Assembly: GCA_964597685.1 (NCBI GenBank)
Contig: CAZQZC010000026.1
Location: 1-23,972, forward strand
Direction of reading: 5' to 3'
DNA: 23,972 nt
Origin: JBCBTJ01 sp964597685
Lineage (GTDB): Bacteria > Pseudomonadota > Alphaproteobacteria > Caulobacterales > Hyphomonadaceae
Shown: positions 1-7,692 of the stretch, piece after piece
How positions within the stretch are numbered: the stretch's first letter is position 1
Layout: each line of letters begins with the position of its first letter
Made by a program: the position numbers and the translations under genes
The notes under the pieces: generated by a model
Databases searched by the model: none
The model's input: the letters and a program-made list of their open reading frames with translations, nothing else
Told to the model about the DNA's origin: nothing

Positions 1-2373
1 CACACCGGCTGCTGCAAAATCAAAATCAGGGGTCACACCATCAACCACGAACGTCTCTAGGAATTTGACGAACCCGGCGAGTGTTACGATTCCGCCGTTC
101 TCAAAATAATGCTCGTAAGAGATATCGCCCTGGTTCGCCAGGAACGGCATGAGAAGAGGGTTGCCGCCCCCGCCTGTACCAGTCCCCATGACGGGCGGAG
201 CGTCGGCTACCGTGTCGGCGTCAAACGCGAAAGGTAACGAGGCGGAGATATTGGCGCCAAGATCGACGAGCGGCGCGCGGGCGATGGCGCGCGATCCGCC
301 GAGACGAAGAACATCACTCTCACCCAATTCGATCACGAAATTTGCCGACGGTAGGAATTGCGTGAACGACGTGCCGTCTTCGATTGGTGCAGAGGGCCCA
401 GGAATTCCATTTGGAAACACAGTCGAAGTCGAGGACTGATCGGTATTGACGATCCTGAGGCCGACATTGCCGGTGATTGGAAGTCCAGCGACCTGTGTCT
501 CCAGATTGGCTTTGAAGTAGCCTGAGATGACGTCTTCTTCGACGATAAAGCTGTCAGACAGCGTGAAGTCAAAATCTTGATCCGGCTCAAGACCGCCAAA
601 AAACAAGTCTTCAACCGCAGCCACATCAACGATCAAGAAATCCTGAAAGCCTCGGAAGTCACCCGAGAAGCTGCCGCGTTGCGCAAGGTCTGGGGTCAAC
701 TGAACAGGGGTAAATTGTTCGCCAAAGCCGGGCGCGAACTGGAAGAAACCATTTGCTTGACCAAAATCGTCGGCGGTCGCGATCTCTTCAGCCTCACGCG
801 TCGAATAACGCGCGCCAAGTTCGATCGATCGGATAAAACCAAGATCGAGATCGTACTCAAAGTCTCCGGCGAATGCGAACAGCTCGTCGATGTTCTCGGT
901 TGGGAAAGCGCCAACGCGGGACAAGAAAACGGAATCAATGTCGCCGAAATCCTGATTGATCGACACGAACGGAAGATCAGTGCCGTTGAGCTGGAAATCG
1001 ATCTCGAGGTCGGCGTCGAGCACGGGAACGCCCCCACCGTCGGCCTCCAGGTCGATAACGGATGCATTTGTGACACCATTTCTGAAAAAGCTTTCAGCGC
1101 GCGAATAGGTGAAGTCGAAGGCGCCGCGATAGCGCGGCTGTTCAAAGGCCGCTTTACCACCGATGGAGATCAATTCGTCGCGGTCGAAATTGTCGTCGTT
1201 GAAAGACGTGGCGAAGGTTGTGAAATCGCCTTGGATGAAGTCGAACGATGACGCGCCGCCGCCGATCGGGGCGACGCCCGTTCGTGTTACAGTGCCCGCC
1301 ACGAGGGTATTGAGATCACTGAAAACGCCGTCGGTAAGTTCGACTGTGTTGCCCAAGCCGCCAGTCACGAGTTGGTTAAGTTGTTCCACACGAATGCCGC
1401 GGCCGAAGCTGTCGCTTTCGAACTCGGAGTAATAACCGTCGACTTCAAAGGAGAAGATTTCGTTTGGTTCGAATTGGATGGTTCCGATAATGGCGTCGCG
1501 GCGTTCTTGGCCACCGAGCTCCTCCAACTCGAAGCCAAATGAGACAAAGTCCGGGTCGCCATCTCCATCAACGTCGACCCCAGTACCGTCGGGTGGAAAT
1601 TCGTCGTCACCGTCAAAGTCGAATCCGACAAAACGCGTCGCGATATCCGGCTGGATCAGACGCGCATAGCCCAGAGACACGCCCAGCGTGTCGTTCAAGA
1701 ATTGGTCGATGTAGGACGCGCTGACGCGATATCCGAAGGAATTGGCGTCAAAACTCTCGCCCGCGCGGTCGTTGAAGCTGCCGCGCGCATTGAGCGTGAA
1801 GCTCCGTCCATCCCGGTCGAGCGGGCGCACTGTGCGCAAATTGACCGTACCCGCCAGGCCGCCTTCGATAAGGCTGGACGTCGGCGACTTAAAGACTTCG
1901 GCGCCGGAGATCAGCTCCGATGGGAATTGTTCGAACTCGACCGTGCGCTGGCCGTTCGGAACAACCTGTTCGCGGCCGTTCAGGGTCGAGAAGACAAGCT
2001 CCTGGCTCAGGCCCCGGATGTTGATGGCGCTGGATTGGCCGTTCGTCCGCTGGGACGAGATGCCTGGCAGGCGCGCAAGTGATTCGGCGATCGAAATGTC
2101 CGGCAAGCGGCCGATGTCTTCGGCGCTGATCGCCTCGATGATCGAATCAGCGTTCCGCTTGGTGTTGATCGCGTTTTCCTGGCTCGAGCGGAAGCCCGTC
2201 ACCGTGACCGTCGTCAACCGGCGGTCGTCCTCGTCCACCTCTTCCTCAGGCTGCGTGACCGCGACCGGCTCGTCGTCGGCAACCTGACCGTAGGCCGGCG
2301 AGGCGAAGCCCGCCGCGCCAATCAAAGACGCGCTGAACGCGCCGGTCAAAAGACCTTTCCTGAAGTCTGACAT
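1..2373 (-). CDS. TonB-dependent receptor, Xanthomonas/Caulobacter type (3' end cut by window)
   Basis: Outer-membrane active transporter, probably for maltodextrins given its neighbours. I read the minus strand from ATG at 2373 as one uninterrupted frame of 791 codons to base 1, with no stop, so the C-terminal part of the barrel is missing. A signal peptide occupies about residues 1-29 (ending near SPAYG). It is followed by an acidic linker, a TonB-box-like VTVTG at 56-60, and a plug domain at about 75-190 with landmarks IGRLPDISIAESLARLPGIS and AINIRGL. The rest is barrel, rich in aromatic/acidic strands. Residues 252-275 form an Asp-rich stretch containing DVDGDGDPDF, resembling a calcium-binding loop. 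The start is supported by AAGGGAGGAAG about 5 bases upstream. It lies 160 bases after malG and seems to have its own promoter. Family membership is clear; the substrate is inferred from context (compare MalA of Caulobacter). Confidence 0.93.
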   Translation of the reverse strand, partial: MSDFRKGLLTGAFSASLIGAAGFASPAYGQVADDEPVAVTQPEEEVDEDDRRLTTVTVTGFRSSQENAINTKRNADSIIEAISAEDIGRLPDISIAESLARLPGISSQRTNGQSSAINIRGLSQELVFSTLNGREQVVPNGQRTVEFEQFPSELISGAEVFKSPTSSLIEGGLAGTVNLRTVRPLDRDGRSFTLNARGSFNDRAGESFDANSFGYRVSASYIDQFLNDTLGVSLGYARLIQPDIATRFVGFDFDGDDEFPPDGTGVDVDGDGDPDFVSFGFELEELGGQERRDAIIGTIQFEPNEIFSFEVDGYYSEFESDSFGRGIRVEQLNQLVTGGLGNTVELTDGVFSDLNTLVAGTVTRTGVAPIGGGASSFDFIQGDFTTFATSFNDDNFDRDELISIGGKAAFEQPRYRGAFDFTYSRAESFFRNGVTNASVIDLEADGGGVPVLDADLEIDFQLNGTDLPFVSINQDFGDIDSVFLSRVGAFPTENIDELFAFAGDFEYDLDLGFIRSIELGARYSTREAEEIATADDFGQANGFFQFAPGFGEQFTPVQLTPDLAQRGSFSGDFRGFQDFLIVDVAAVEDLFFGGLEPDQDFDFTLSDSFIVEEDVISGYFKANLETQVAGLPITGNVGLRIVNTDQSSTSTVFPNGIPGPSAPIEDGTSFTQFLPSANFVIELGESDVLRLGGSRAIARAPLVDLGANISASLPFAFDADTVADAPPVMGTGTGGGGNPLLMPFLANQGDISYEHYFENGGIVTLAGFVKFLETFVVDGVTPDFDFAAAGV

Positions 2374-2433
2374 TCCTACTTCCTCCCTTGGCCGCCGCCT
2401 CTTTGAGCAGCGATCTCGCCCGAATTGTCAGAA

Positions 2434-2462
2434 AGTGTAGCGACGCTACATTTTTCGCGCAA
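2434..2462 (-). promoter_or_regulatory. Predicted sigma70-type promoter of the TonB-dependent receptor gene
   Basis: On the minus strand TTGCGC (2462-2457) is followed by a 17-base spacer and TACACT (2439-2434), about 60 bases before the ATG. A perfect palindrome covers most of the spacer and the start of the -10 box. The malK promoter at 7611-7639 has the same spacing and the same operator offset, which makes a chance match less likely. A second small inverted repeat, CTGCA-N4-TGCAG at 2492-2505, lies upstream. The promoter is a prediction from sequence only. Confidence 0.55.
2436..2450. promoter_or_regulatory. Palindromic operator TGTAGCG-A-CGCTACA overlapping the receptor promoter
   Basis: Perfect inverted repeat with 7-base arms and a single central base. 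It overlaps the -10 box and most of the spacer of the predicted receptor promoter, so a bound protein would block RNA polymerase. The TGTAR-N5-YTACA layout is like the operator of HexR, an RpiR-family repressor (consensus as I recall it: TGTARTTWWAYTACA). The RpiR-family gene at 7693-8469 is therefore the first candidate to bind it. A LacI-type regulator encoded elsewhere is an alternative. Confidence 0.6.
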
Positions 2463-2533
2463 TCGCGATCAGGCGCAAATGCGTCGTAATTCTGCAACAC
2501 TGCAGCAAGATTCGACATTGATGCGGCGGAGGC

Positions 2534-3406
2534 TCAGCCCTTCACGCCGCCGGCGGTCAGACCTGAAACGAGGAAGCGCTGAAGCGCGAAGAACAAGGCG
2601 CAGACCGGCAAGGCGACGATGATGGACCCCGCCGCGAAGTATCCGTACTGCGCCGCATAATCGCTGACCAGAAACCGCAGCCCGACGGGCGCGGTATAGG
2701 CGTTCTCGTCATCCATAAAGATGAGCGCCAGGATGAACTCATTCCAAGCGGTCATAAAGCTGAACAAGGCCGTCACCACCAGCGCCGGCCGGGCGAGCGG
2801 CAAGATGATCGATACGAAGATCCGCCCTCGCGACGCCCCGTCCATCAAGGCCGATTCTTCGATCTCTACGGGGATCGTGTCGAAATATCCCTTCAGCATC
2901 CAGACGCAAAACGGGATCGCTGTAACCGAGTACACCAGAACCAAGCCCAGGAACTGGCCGCCGAGCCCCAACCATTCCTCAATGATGATATAGAGCGGGA
3001 TCATCATCAGGGTCGCGGGATACATCTGACTGACCAAAAACATCATCATCCCCGTGCGCCGACCGGGAAATGTGAAGCGGGAGAAGGCGTAAGCTGCAGT
3101 ACAGGCGAGAAAAACGCCGAGCACCGTTGTCAAACCGGACACGATAATTGAATTGAAGATCCACCGCGCCATCGGTTGTTCCGCAAACAACCCAATAAAG
3201 TTTGAGACCGAGAACGTCTCCGGCACCGGCGCGATGGCGCGCAGCCGATCTAGCGCCCCAGGATCCTCAGGCAGGTCGGACAGCGACGGCGCTTGGCGAC
3301 CCGAAAAGGCGAGCGCGGCCACCCAAAGGACCGGGTAAAGCGAAAACAGACAGGCTGCGATGAGGCCCAAATGGATAAAGACGTGACGGCCCTGTTTCTG
3401 CTCCAT
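2534..3406 (-). CDS. malG: Maltose/maltodextrin ABC transporter permease MalG
   Basis: Inner-membrane permease that pairs with MalF and couples to the MalK ATPase to move maltodextrins into the cytoplasm. The product is 290 aa, close to the usual MalG length. It has an N-terminal membrane segment at about 11-33, a periplasmic stretch, and five further hydrophobic segments. The EAA loop that docks on MalK is at about 181-207 (EIEESALMDGASRGR...LPLARP). The C-terminus SGLTAGGVKG is the typical MalG ending. I chose ATG 3406 because it overlaps the malF stop as TGATG and has GGAG upstream. A GTG three bases earlier (3409) is an equally possible start. It is the last gene of the malKEFG run; the receptor gene follows after 160 bases. 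Confidence 0.95.
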   Translation of the reverse strand: MEQKQGRHVFIHLGLIAACLFSLYPVLWVAALAFSGRQAPSLSDLPEDPGALDRLRAIAPVPETFSVSNFIGLFAEQPMARWIFNSIIVSGLTTVLGVFLACTAAYAFSRFTFPGRRTGMMMFLVSQMYPATLMMIPLYIIIEEWLGLGGQFLGLVLVYSVTAIPFCVWMLKGYFDTIPVEIEESALMDGASRGRIFVSIILPLARPALVVTALFSFMTAWNEFILALIFMDDENAYTAPVGLRFLVSDYAAQYGYFAAGSIIVALPVCALFFALQRFLVSGLTAGGVKG

Positions 3407-5172
3407 CACAATTGCTCCGTCGCACGGGTCGCGCGGACCTGGAAGACGCCGTAGGCGAGAAGAATCGCAAAAATCACAACTGAGTAGGCGGCCGAATAGC
3501 CGTAGCGATATTGCTCAAACCCGATCTTGTAGGCTTGGGTGATCAGGATCTCGTTCGCCCCGGCCGGCTCGCCGCCGGACACGAGATAGATCACATTGAA
3601 CATGTTGAACGTCCATACAACCGACAGAATGACCGCCGGCACCAAGGCCGGCCGAATGCTGGGCAAGGTGATATCAATGAAGCGACGCCAGCCGGAGGCG
3701 CCTTCCAGCCGCGCGGCCTCATACATGTCCTTTGACACCGATTGCAGCGCGCCGAGGCTGACCACCATCATAAACGGAAAGCTGAGCCAGACATTGGCCG
3801 CGAGCCCTGTCAGGAACGACGGGGCGAAACTATCGAACCAGGCCACGGGCGCGAAACCCACAAGCTGAAGGGACTGATTCACCACCCCGAATTGCGGATG
3901 GAACATGCCCTTCCAAACGAGCGCCGTAATGTAATTCGGCACCGCCCAGGGAAGGATCAAAAGCACGCGGTACACTGCCTTGCCCGCAAGGGCCGGCGTA
4001 TTCAACAAGAGCGCAAGCGCCAAACCGAGCGACACGCCAAGCGCGACATTCGTGACTGTCCACAGCACTGTCACGAATAGGGTCCACCAAAAACTCTGGT
4101 AATTGATCGACCATCCCTCGTCCCCGGTTCGGATGAGATTGATGTCGCCGAGGATTGACGCGTAATTGCTGAGACCCGTCCACCGCTCAACGAAAGGCTC
4201 GGTTTGGTTCACCAAGGTTGTGTCGGTGAAAGAAATCGCGACGCCATAGAGAAACGGGAAGAAGACGAGGACCAACGCCCCGATGACCGCGGGCGCGGCG
4301 TAAGCGTAAGCGGAGCGATATGCGACCAAGGCGTTCCAAACTCGCCGCCCGGCGCCGAATGCAAAGATCGCGGCGACACCGAGCGCCGCCAAGACGGCGA
4401 GAATCGCATTGTTCGAGAACGCGTCTGAGACCGACGCGCCGAATTCGGGCGCAATCGTCGGCGACGTCTGGCCATAGGCCGCGAACAATCGTTGCGCCTC
4501 GTCCTGGCCGGATTGCATTAAGCGCGCTCGCGCGCCGCCGATCGCTTGTCCAAAGAAAAGGGCCGCCAAAGCGGCGCCGGCGCCAGCCCCGCCGAGAGCC
4601 GCCCATCTCCCGATCGCCGGAACCTCGCCGACGAGTACGCGCGCGCGCTGAAACACAAAAACCAGGGCGACCGCCGCAAACAGCGGCAGCAGGGGAACGA
4701 TAGCGCCGAGGCCGCTAGACGGGATCACGCGTAACGCCTCAACCACGCCTGGGCCTCCGTTAAGGGATAACGGCACGGAGACGCGAACCTGTCCGTCGGT
4801 GGAGACAGCCTCCAAATTGTCGACGCCATGCCCTGCGAGCCGGATCGCCCGGTCAAAATATCCTTTTTCTGACGGCTTAAGCGGGCGCGGCCCCTCCCCC
4901 GACGGCCAAAGGCCAAGCAAGCGCCGCGAGCCGGCGTCCGCGATCGCCAATTGGCCTGGATCGCCGGCAGCGGCCCGGCCCGCGGCGACGGAAGCCCGTC
5001 CGCCGCCAGAGCCCGTAAATGCGGCGACGGCGGCGTCCGCCTCCGCTCGCGCCTCGGCGACAGCAGCCTCACGCGACAATTGCCGCGAGAGGCCCGAATG
5101 GGACATCACCAAGATGGTCAACGCAGCCGCAAGACCGAAAATGCCGCCGAGGATCGCGTCGGCGCGCCGCAT
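3406..5172 (-). CDS. malF: Maltose/maltodextrin ABC transporter permease MalF with extra N-terminal periplasmic domain
   Basis: Permease partner of MalG. The C-terminal core (about 290-588) has six membrane segments and the EAA motif at 485-508 (EAARLEGASGWRR...LPSIRP), as expected for MalF. At 588 aa it is longer than E. coli MalF (about 514 aa) and arranged differently: I count about ten hydrophobic segments (near 9-24, 156-176, 192-210, 255-275, 291-315, 362-388, 403-420, 455-475, 510-530, 560-578). The first two enclose about 130 residues predicted to be periplasmic. That region starts with an Ala/Glu-rich helix (32-52) and continues into a possible Cache/PAS-like fold (about 75-150), ending VSVPLSLNGGPGVVEALRV. 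The long P2 loop of E. coli MalF is replaced by a short one (316-361). ATG 5172 overlaps the malE stop (TGATG), and the stop overlaps malG. Confidence 0.94.
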   Translation of the reverse strand: MRRADAILGGIFGLAAALTILVMSHSGLSRQLSREAAVAEARAEADAAVAAFTGSGGGRASVAAGRAAAGDPGQLAIADAGSRRLLGLWPSGEGPRPLKPSEKGYFDRAIRLAGHGVDNLEAVSTDGQVRVSVPLSLNGGPGVVEALRVIPSSGLGAIVPLLPLFAAVALVFVFQRARVLVGEVPAIGRWAALGGAGAGAALAALFFGQAIGGARARLMQSGQDEAQRLFAAYGQTSPTIAPEFGASVSDAFSNNAILAVLAALGVAAIFAFGAGRRVWNALVAYRSAYAYAAPAVIGALVLVFFPFLYGVAISFTDTTLVNQTEPFVERWTGLSNYASILGDINLIRTGDEGWSINYQSFWWTLFVTVLWTVTNVALGVSLGLALALLLNTPALAGKAVYRVLLILPWAVPNYITALVWKGMFHPQFGVVNQSLQLVGFAPVAWFDSFAPSFLTGLAANVWLSFPFMMVVSLGALQSVSKDMYEAARLEGASGWRRFIDITLPSIRPALVPAVILSVVWTFNMFNVIYLVSGGEPAGANEILITQAYKIGFEQYRYGYSAAYSVVIFAILLAYGVFQVRATRATEQL

Positions 5173-6392
5173 CAGCTGTCGCCCTGTTCACGGAGCGCCG
5201 CAATGGCGCCGTCCATGCGGGTTTGAGCCTCTGCGAGCGCGTCGCCCGGAGATCGGCCGGACCGCAGCACTTGTTTCATAGCGATATCACCGGGCGACCA
5301 GAACAAGGCGAGTTCGGGTGTGTTCGGCATCGGAGATCCACGCTCGAGCTGGGCCAGAAAGCCCGACGCGATGGGATCGTCGGCGATCGCCGATCGCTCC
5401 CAGACGGTTGCAGCCGCAGGCAATTGGCGGCCCTTCCGGGCCATGATCGCCTGCCCGTCGTCGGAGGTGATGAATCTTGCAATGTCGTAAGCGGCTTCCG
5501 GGTCCCGACTGGCGCGCGTGATGAACACGCCCTCGACGAAGACCCAAGGCCGGATCGGCGCGCCATTGGCCTCGACAATGTTCGGCAAGGGCGACACGCC
5601 GACATCAATCCCCTCTTCCACTTCGCTCAGAAACCAGGGGCCGGAGATCACAAACGGAGCGCGTTTGTTGTTGAATACGGACAAGACAAGCGCCCCGGTC
5701 GGCTCGGGCAACAGGATCTGGTCCTCATTGCGCCACTTCAACAAGAGTTCGAACGCGTGTGAATTCTCTGGACGGTCGAGCGCCGCGTCTCCCTCCACGT
5801 CGAAGACGCCGCCGCCGAAGCCGTTCATCAAAGCCACGTGCATGTCTGGATTGGCGTACTCGTAGGCCAAGCCGAACGCGCCCGTGTCGGGGTTCGTGAA
5901 ATCCCGCGCAATGGCGGCGAGATCATCGGTGTCGCGGGGCGGCTCGGCGACCAGGTCGCGGTTCCGGATTAGGGCGACCGATTTGAAATTGAGCGGCAAT
6001 CCGTAGACCTGCTCGCGATAGGTCATCGCCTCAAGCATATTCGGCAGGAATCGGCCGCGATCCTGGTCCGACAGATAGAAGCCGACGGGATCGATCGCAT
6101 CAGACCCTTCGACCCAGCCTCCGAGACGATCGTGGCCGAAGATGAAGAGGTCGGGCCCCTTGCCGCGCGGCAAGGTCGCCGACAGCTTGTCCGCATAGGC
6201 GTCGAACGGCACAGCCAGCGCGCGCACGCGGACACCGCGCTCGGCGTTGGCGTCGTTGTACGCTTCGAGCACCTCTTCAAGCGCATCTCGTTCAGCGCCC
6301 CGATAACCATGCCAGATGATCAGCTCATCGGACTCGCCGGCCGAACAAGCCGCGATCAACAAAAGCCAAATGAAAGCAAGCAGCCGTTTCAC
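5172..6392 (-). CDS. malE: Maltose/maltodextrin-binding protein MalE, predicted lipoprotein
   Basis: Extracytoplasmic family 1 solute-binding protein that delivers maltodextrin to MalFGK2. The product is 406 aa, a normal length. The N-terminus is a short lipoprotein signal: KR, a hydrophobic stretch, then a lipobox LLIAAC with the lipidated Cys at position 16. E. coli MalE is soluble instead. MalE-type features follow, including LIIWHGYRG near the mature start and GPDLFIFGHDRLGGWVEG at about 90-107, which resembles the MalE ligand-cleft segment. The start is a GTG at 6392, overlapping the malK stop as GTGA, and the stop overlaps the malF start as TGATG, so translation of malK, malE and malF is probably coupled. 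Maltodextrin specificity rests on the surrounding MalK/MalF/MalG and glucan enzymes. Confidence 0.93.
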   Translation of the reverse strand: MKRLLAFIWLLLIAACSAGESDELIIWHGYRGAERDALEEVLEAYNDANAERGVRVRALAVPFDAYADKLSATLPRGKGPDLFIFGHDRLGGWVEGSDAIDPVGFYLSDQDRGRFLPNMLEAMTYREQVYGLPLNFKSVALIRNRDLVAEPPRDTDDLAAIARDFTNPDTGAFGLAYEYANPDMHVALMNGFGGGVFDVEGDAALDRPENSHAFELLLKWRNEDQILLPEPTGALVLSVFNNKRAPFVISGPWFLSEVEEGIDVGVSPLPNIVEANGAPIRPWVFVEGVFITRASRDPEAAYDIARFITSDDGQAIMARKGRQLPAAATVWERSAIADDPIASGFLAQLERGSPMPNTPELALFWSPGDIAMKQVLRSGRSPGDALAEAQTRMDGAIAALREQGDS

Positions 6393-7519
6393 GCCGCACG
6401 CTCCGGAATCCGTTCCTCGGTGTCGGGGTTAAACAGATGCAGTCGCTCCAAATGCGCAATCATGGTGATCGGTTCGCCGATACTGGGCGGCAGCTTGCCG
6501 CGACCCGAGAGCTTTCCGAGGATCGGCTGCCCAGCGCCGATGTCCATATGAATGATCGCTTCGTGGCCGAGAAACTCCACGGTGCGGACGACGCCCTTCA
6601 ACTCAGCCGTATTCTGCCAATGGGGACGCGGTTCGACGCGGACATGCTCCGGACGCAGACCTGCCAAGAACTTTGATCCCGGCTTCGCGCCGTCGCCGAG
6701 GTCATACAAGTCAGGCATGCGGACAAATTGGTCGCCGATGCGCAGCGTTCGCCCATCCTCCCCCACCACGCCTTCAAACAACGCCATCGCCGGCGTGCCG
6801 ATGAACTTCGCCACAAATGCATTTGCCGGGCGGGTATAGAGCTCCATCGGCGGGCCGACCTGCATCAAATTGCGGCCATACTGTCGACTAAGCGGCGCAA
6901 GGACGGCGATTCTATCGCCCAGCGTCATCGCTTCGACCTGGTCGTGGGTGACGTAGACCATCGTCGTCTGCAGATCGCGCTGAAGGGCGGCGATCTCCGA
7001 ACGCATTACGCCGCGAAGCTCCGCATCGAGGTTTGAGAGCGGCTCATCGAACAAGAAGACGCTTGGATTCCGGACGATGGCGCGTCCGAGCGCGACTCGT
7101 TGACGCTGCCCGCCCGACAATTCCCTCGGCTTGCGCTCGAGAAATTGCTCGATCTCCAGTTTTCGCGCGGCATCCTGGATCAACCGGTTAGCCTGATCCG
7201 ACGGCACTTTTCGGATCTTCAAACCAAAGCCGATATTCTCCGCGACAGTCATGTGCGGATAAAGCGCGTAGCTCTGGAAAACCATCGCGCAATCGCGCTC
7301 TTTGGGATGCAGGTCATTAACGACACGTTCGCCGATAGAAAGGTCGCCGTCGCTAATGTCCTCTAGGCCGGCGATCATTCGCAAGGCCGTCGATTTTCCG
7401 CAGCCGGACGGTCCGACAAAAACCATGAATTCCCGGTCCGCTATGTCCAGCGACAGACCGTCTATCACCACGGTTTCGCCGTAGCGTTTAACAACGTCTT
7501 TGAAACCGATTGACGCCAT
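6389..7519 (-). CDS. malK: Maltose/maltodextrin transport ATP-binding protein MalK
   Basis: Cytoplasmic ATPase subunit driving MalFG; 376 aa, close to E. coli MalK (371). All nucleotide-binding motifs are intact: Walker A GPSGCGKST (36-44), Q-loop around FQSYALYPHM (81-90), signature LSGGQ (134-138), Walker B VFLFDEP (154-160), D-loop SNLDA, and switch His192 in YVTHDQ. A C-terminal regulatory (TOBE/OB-type) region of about 140 residues follows, containing GLRPEHVRV. I placed the start at ATG 7519 because family homology begins there (MASIGFKDVVKRYG). An in-frame GTG at 7558 would add 13 residues but lies in the loop of an inverted repeat and has no close ribosome-binding site. First gene of the leftward operon. 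Confidence 0.95.
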   Translation of the reverse strand: MASIGFKDVVKRYGETVVIDGLSLDIADREFMVFVGPSGCGKSTALRMIAGLEDISDGDLSIGERVVNDLHPKERDCAMVFQSYALYPHMTVAENIGFGLKIRKVPSDQANRLIQDAARKLEIEQFLERKPRELSGGQRQRVALGRAIVRNPSVFLFDEPLSNLDAELRGVMRSEIAALQRDLQTTMVYVTHDQVEAMTLGDRIAVLAPLSRQYGRNLMQVGPPMELYTRPANAFVAKFIGTPAMALFEGVVGEDGRTLRIGDQFVRMPDLYDLGDGAKPGSKFLAGLRPEHVRVEPRPHWQNTAELKGVVRTVEFLGHEAIIHMDIGAGQPILGKLSGRGKLPPSIGEPITMIAHLERLHLFNPDTEERIPERAA

Positions 7520-7548
7520 ACTCCACAATCCGCCCGCAAACCATACGA

Positions 7549-7567
7549 CACGCTTCACTTAAGCGTG
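7549..7567 (-). repeat. Inverted repeat in the malK mRNA leader
   Basis: CACGCTT-N5-AAGCGTG is a perfect 7-base-arm inverted repeat about 30 bases upstream of the malK ATG. As RNA it would form a small hairpin with loop AAGUG. There is no T-tract after it, so it is not a terminator. A purine-rich AGGGGAGG lies at 7583-7590, just upstream, without a start codon at a normal distance. It could be a leader stabiliser, a protein site or chance. Confidence 0.4.
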
Positions 7568-7601
7568 CGCGGTACGCGGCAGCCTCCCCTGTTATTGTTT
7601 C

Positions 7602-7629
7602 TTGGACAACTGCGTAGCAAAATTACAAC
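7602..7629 (+). promoter_or_regulatory. Weak candidate promoter for the rightward rpiR-glgB-glgX-malQ operon
   Basis: TTGGAC (7602-7607), a 16-base spacer and TACAAC (7624-7629) are the best promoter-like pair I see ahead of the regulator gene. If real, it overlaps the operator at 7613-7627, so one binding event would control both directions, including autoregulation. The match to consensus is modest and the call is tentative. Confidence 0.3.
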
Positions 7630-7639
7630 CGAGGCTCAA
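7611..7639 (-). promoter_or_regulatory. Predicted promoter of the malKEFG operon
   Basis: On the minus strand TTGAGC (7639-7634) is followed by a 17-base spacer and TACGCA (7616-7611). The -10 box is poor on its own. The case rests on matching the receptor promoter: TTGNGC, six bases, TGTAR-N5-YTAC, with the operator entering the -10 box at the same base in both. Transcription would start around 7604, giving a leader of roughly 85 bases before malK. Confidence 0.45.
7613..7627. promoter_or_regulatory. Imperfect operator in the malK / rpiR divergent region
   Basis: Read on the minus strand the site is TGTAATTTTGCTACG, matching 13 of 15 positions of the HexR consensus as I recall it (TGTARTTWWAYTACA). 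It shares the TGTAR-N5-YTACR frame with the perfect palindrome at 2436-2450. It lies within the predicted malK promoter and within the candidate rightward promoter. The regulator gene next door is the likely source of the binding protein; this is inference. Confidence 0.5.
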
Positions 7640-7692
7640 TCAGGTCTAGCGCCCCGTTTATCGTGTAGTATTGTCTCTCGGGGGAAGTAGTG

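Noticed and set aside
577..1251. 224-codon plus-strand open frame
   Set aside because: Antisense to the receptor gene, whose minus-strand frame is clearly the coding one.
2492..2505. CTGCA-N4-TGCAG inverted repeat upstream of the receptor promoter
   Set aside because: Arms of five bases in a 160-base interval are easily due to chance, and no second copy was found near malK.
7520..7558. malK starting at GTG 7558
   Set aside because: Adds 13 residues not expected in MalK, and the codon lies in a hairpin loop without a close Shine-Dalgarno sequence; kept only as an alternative.
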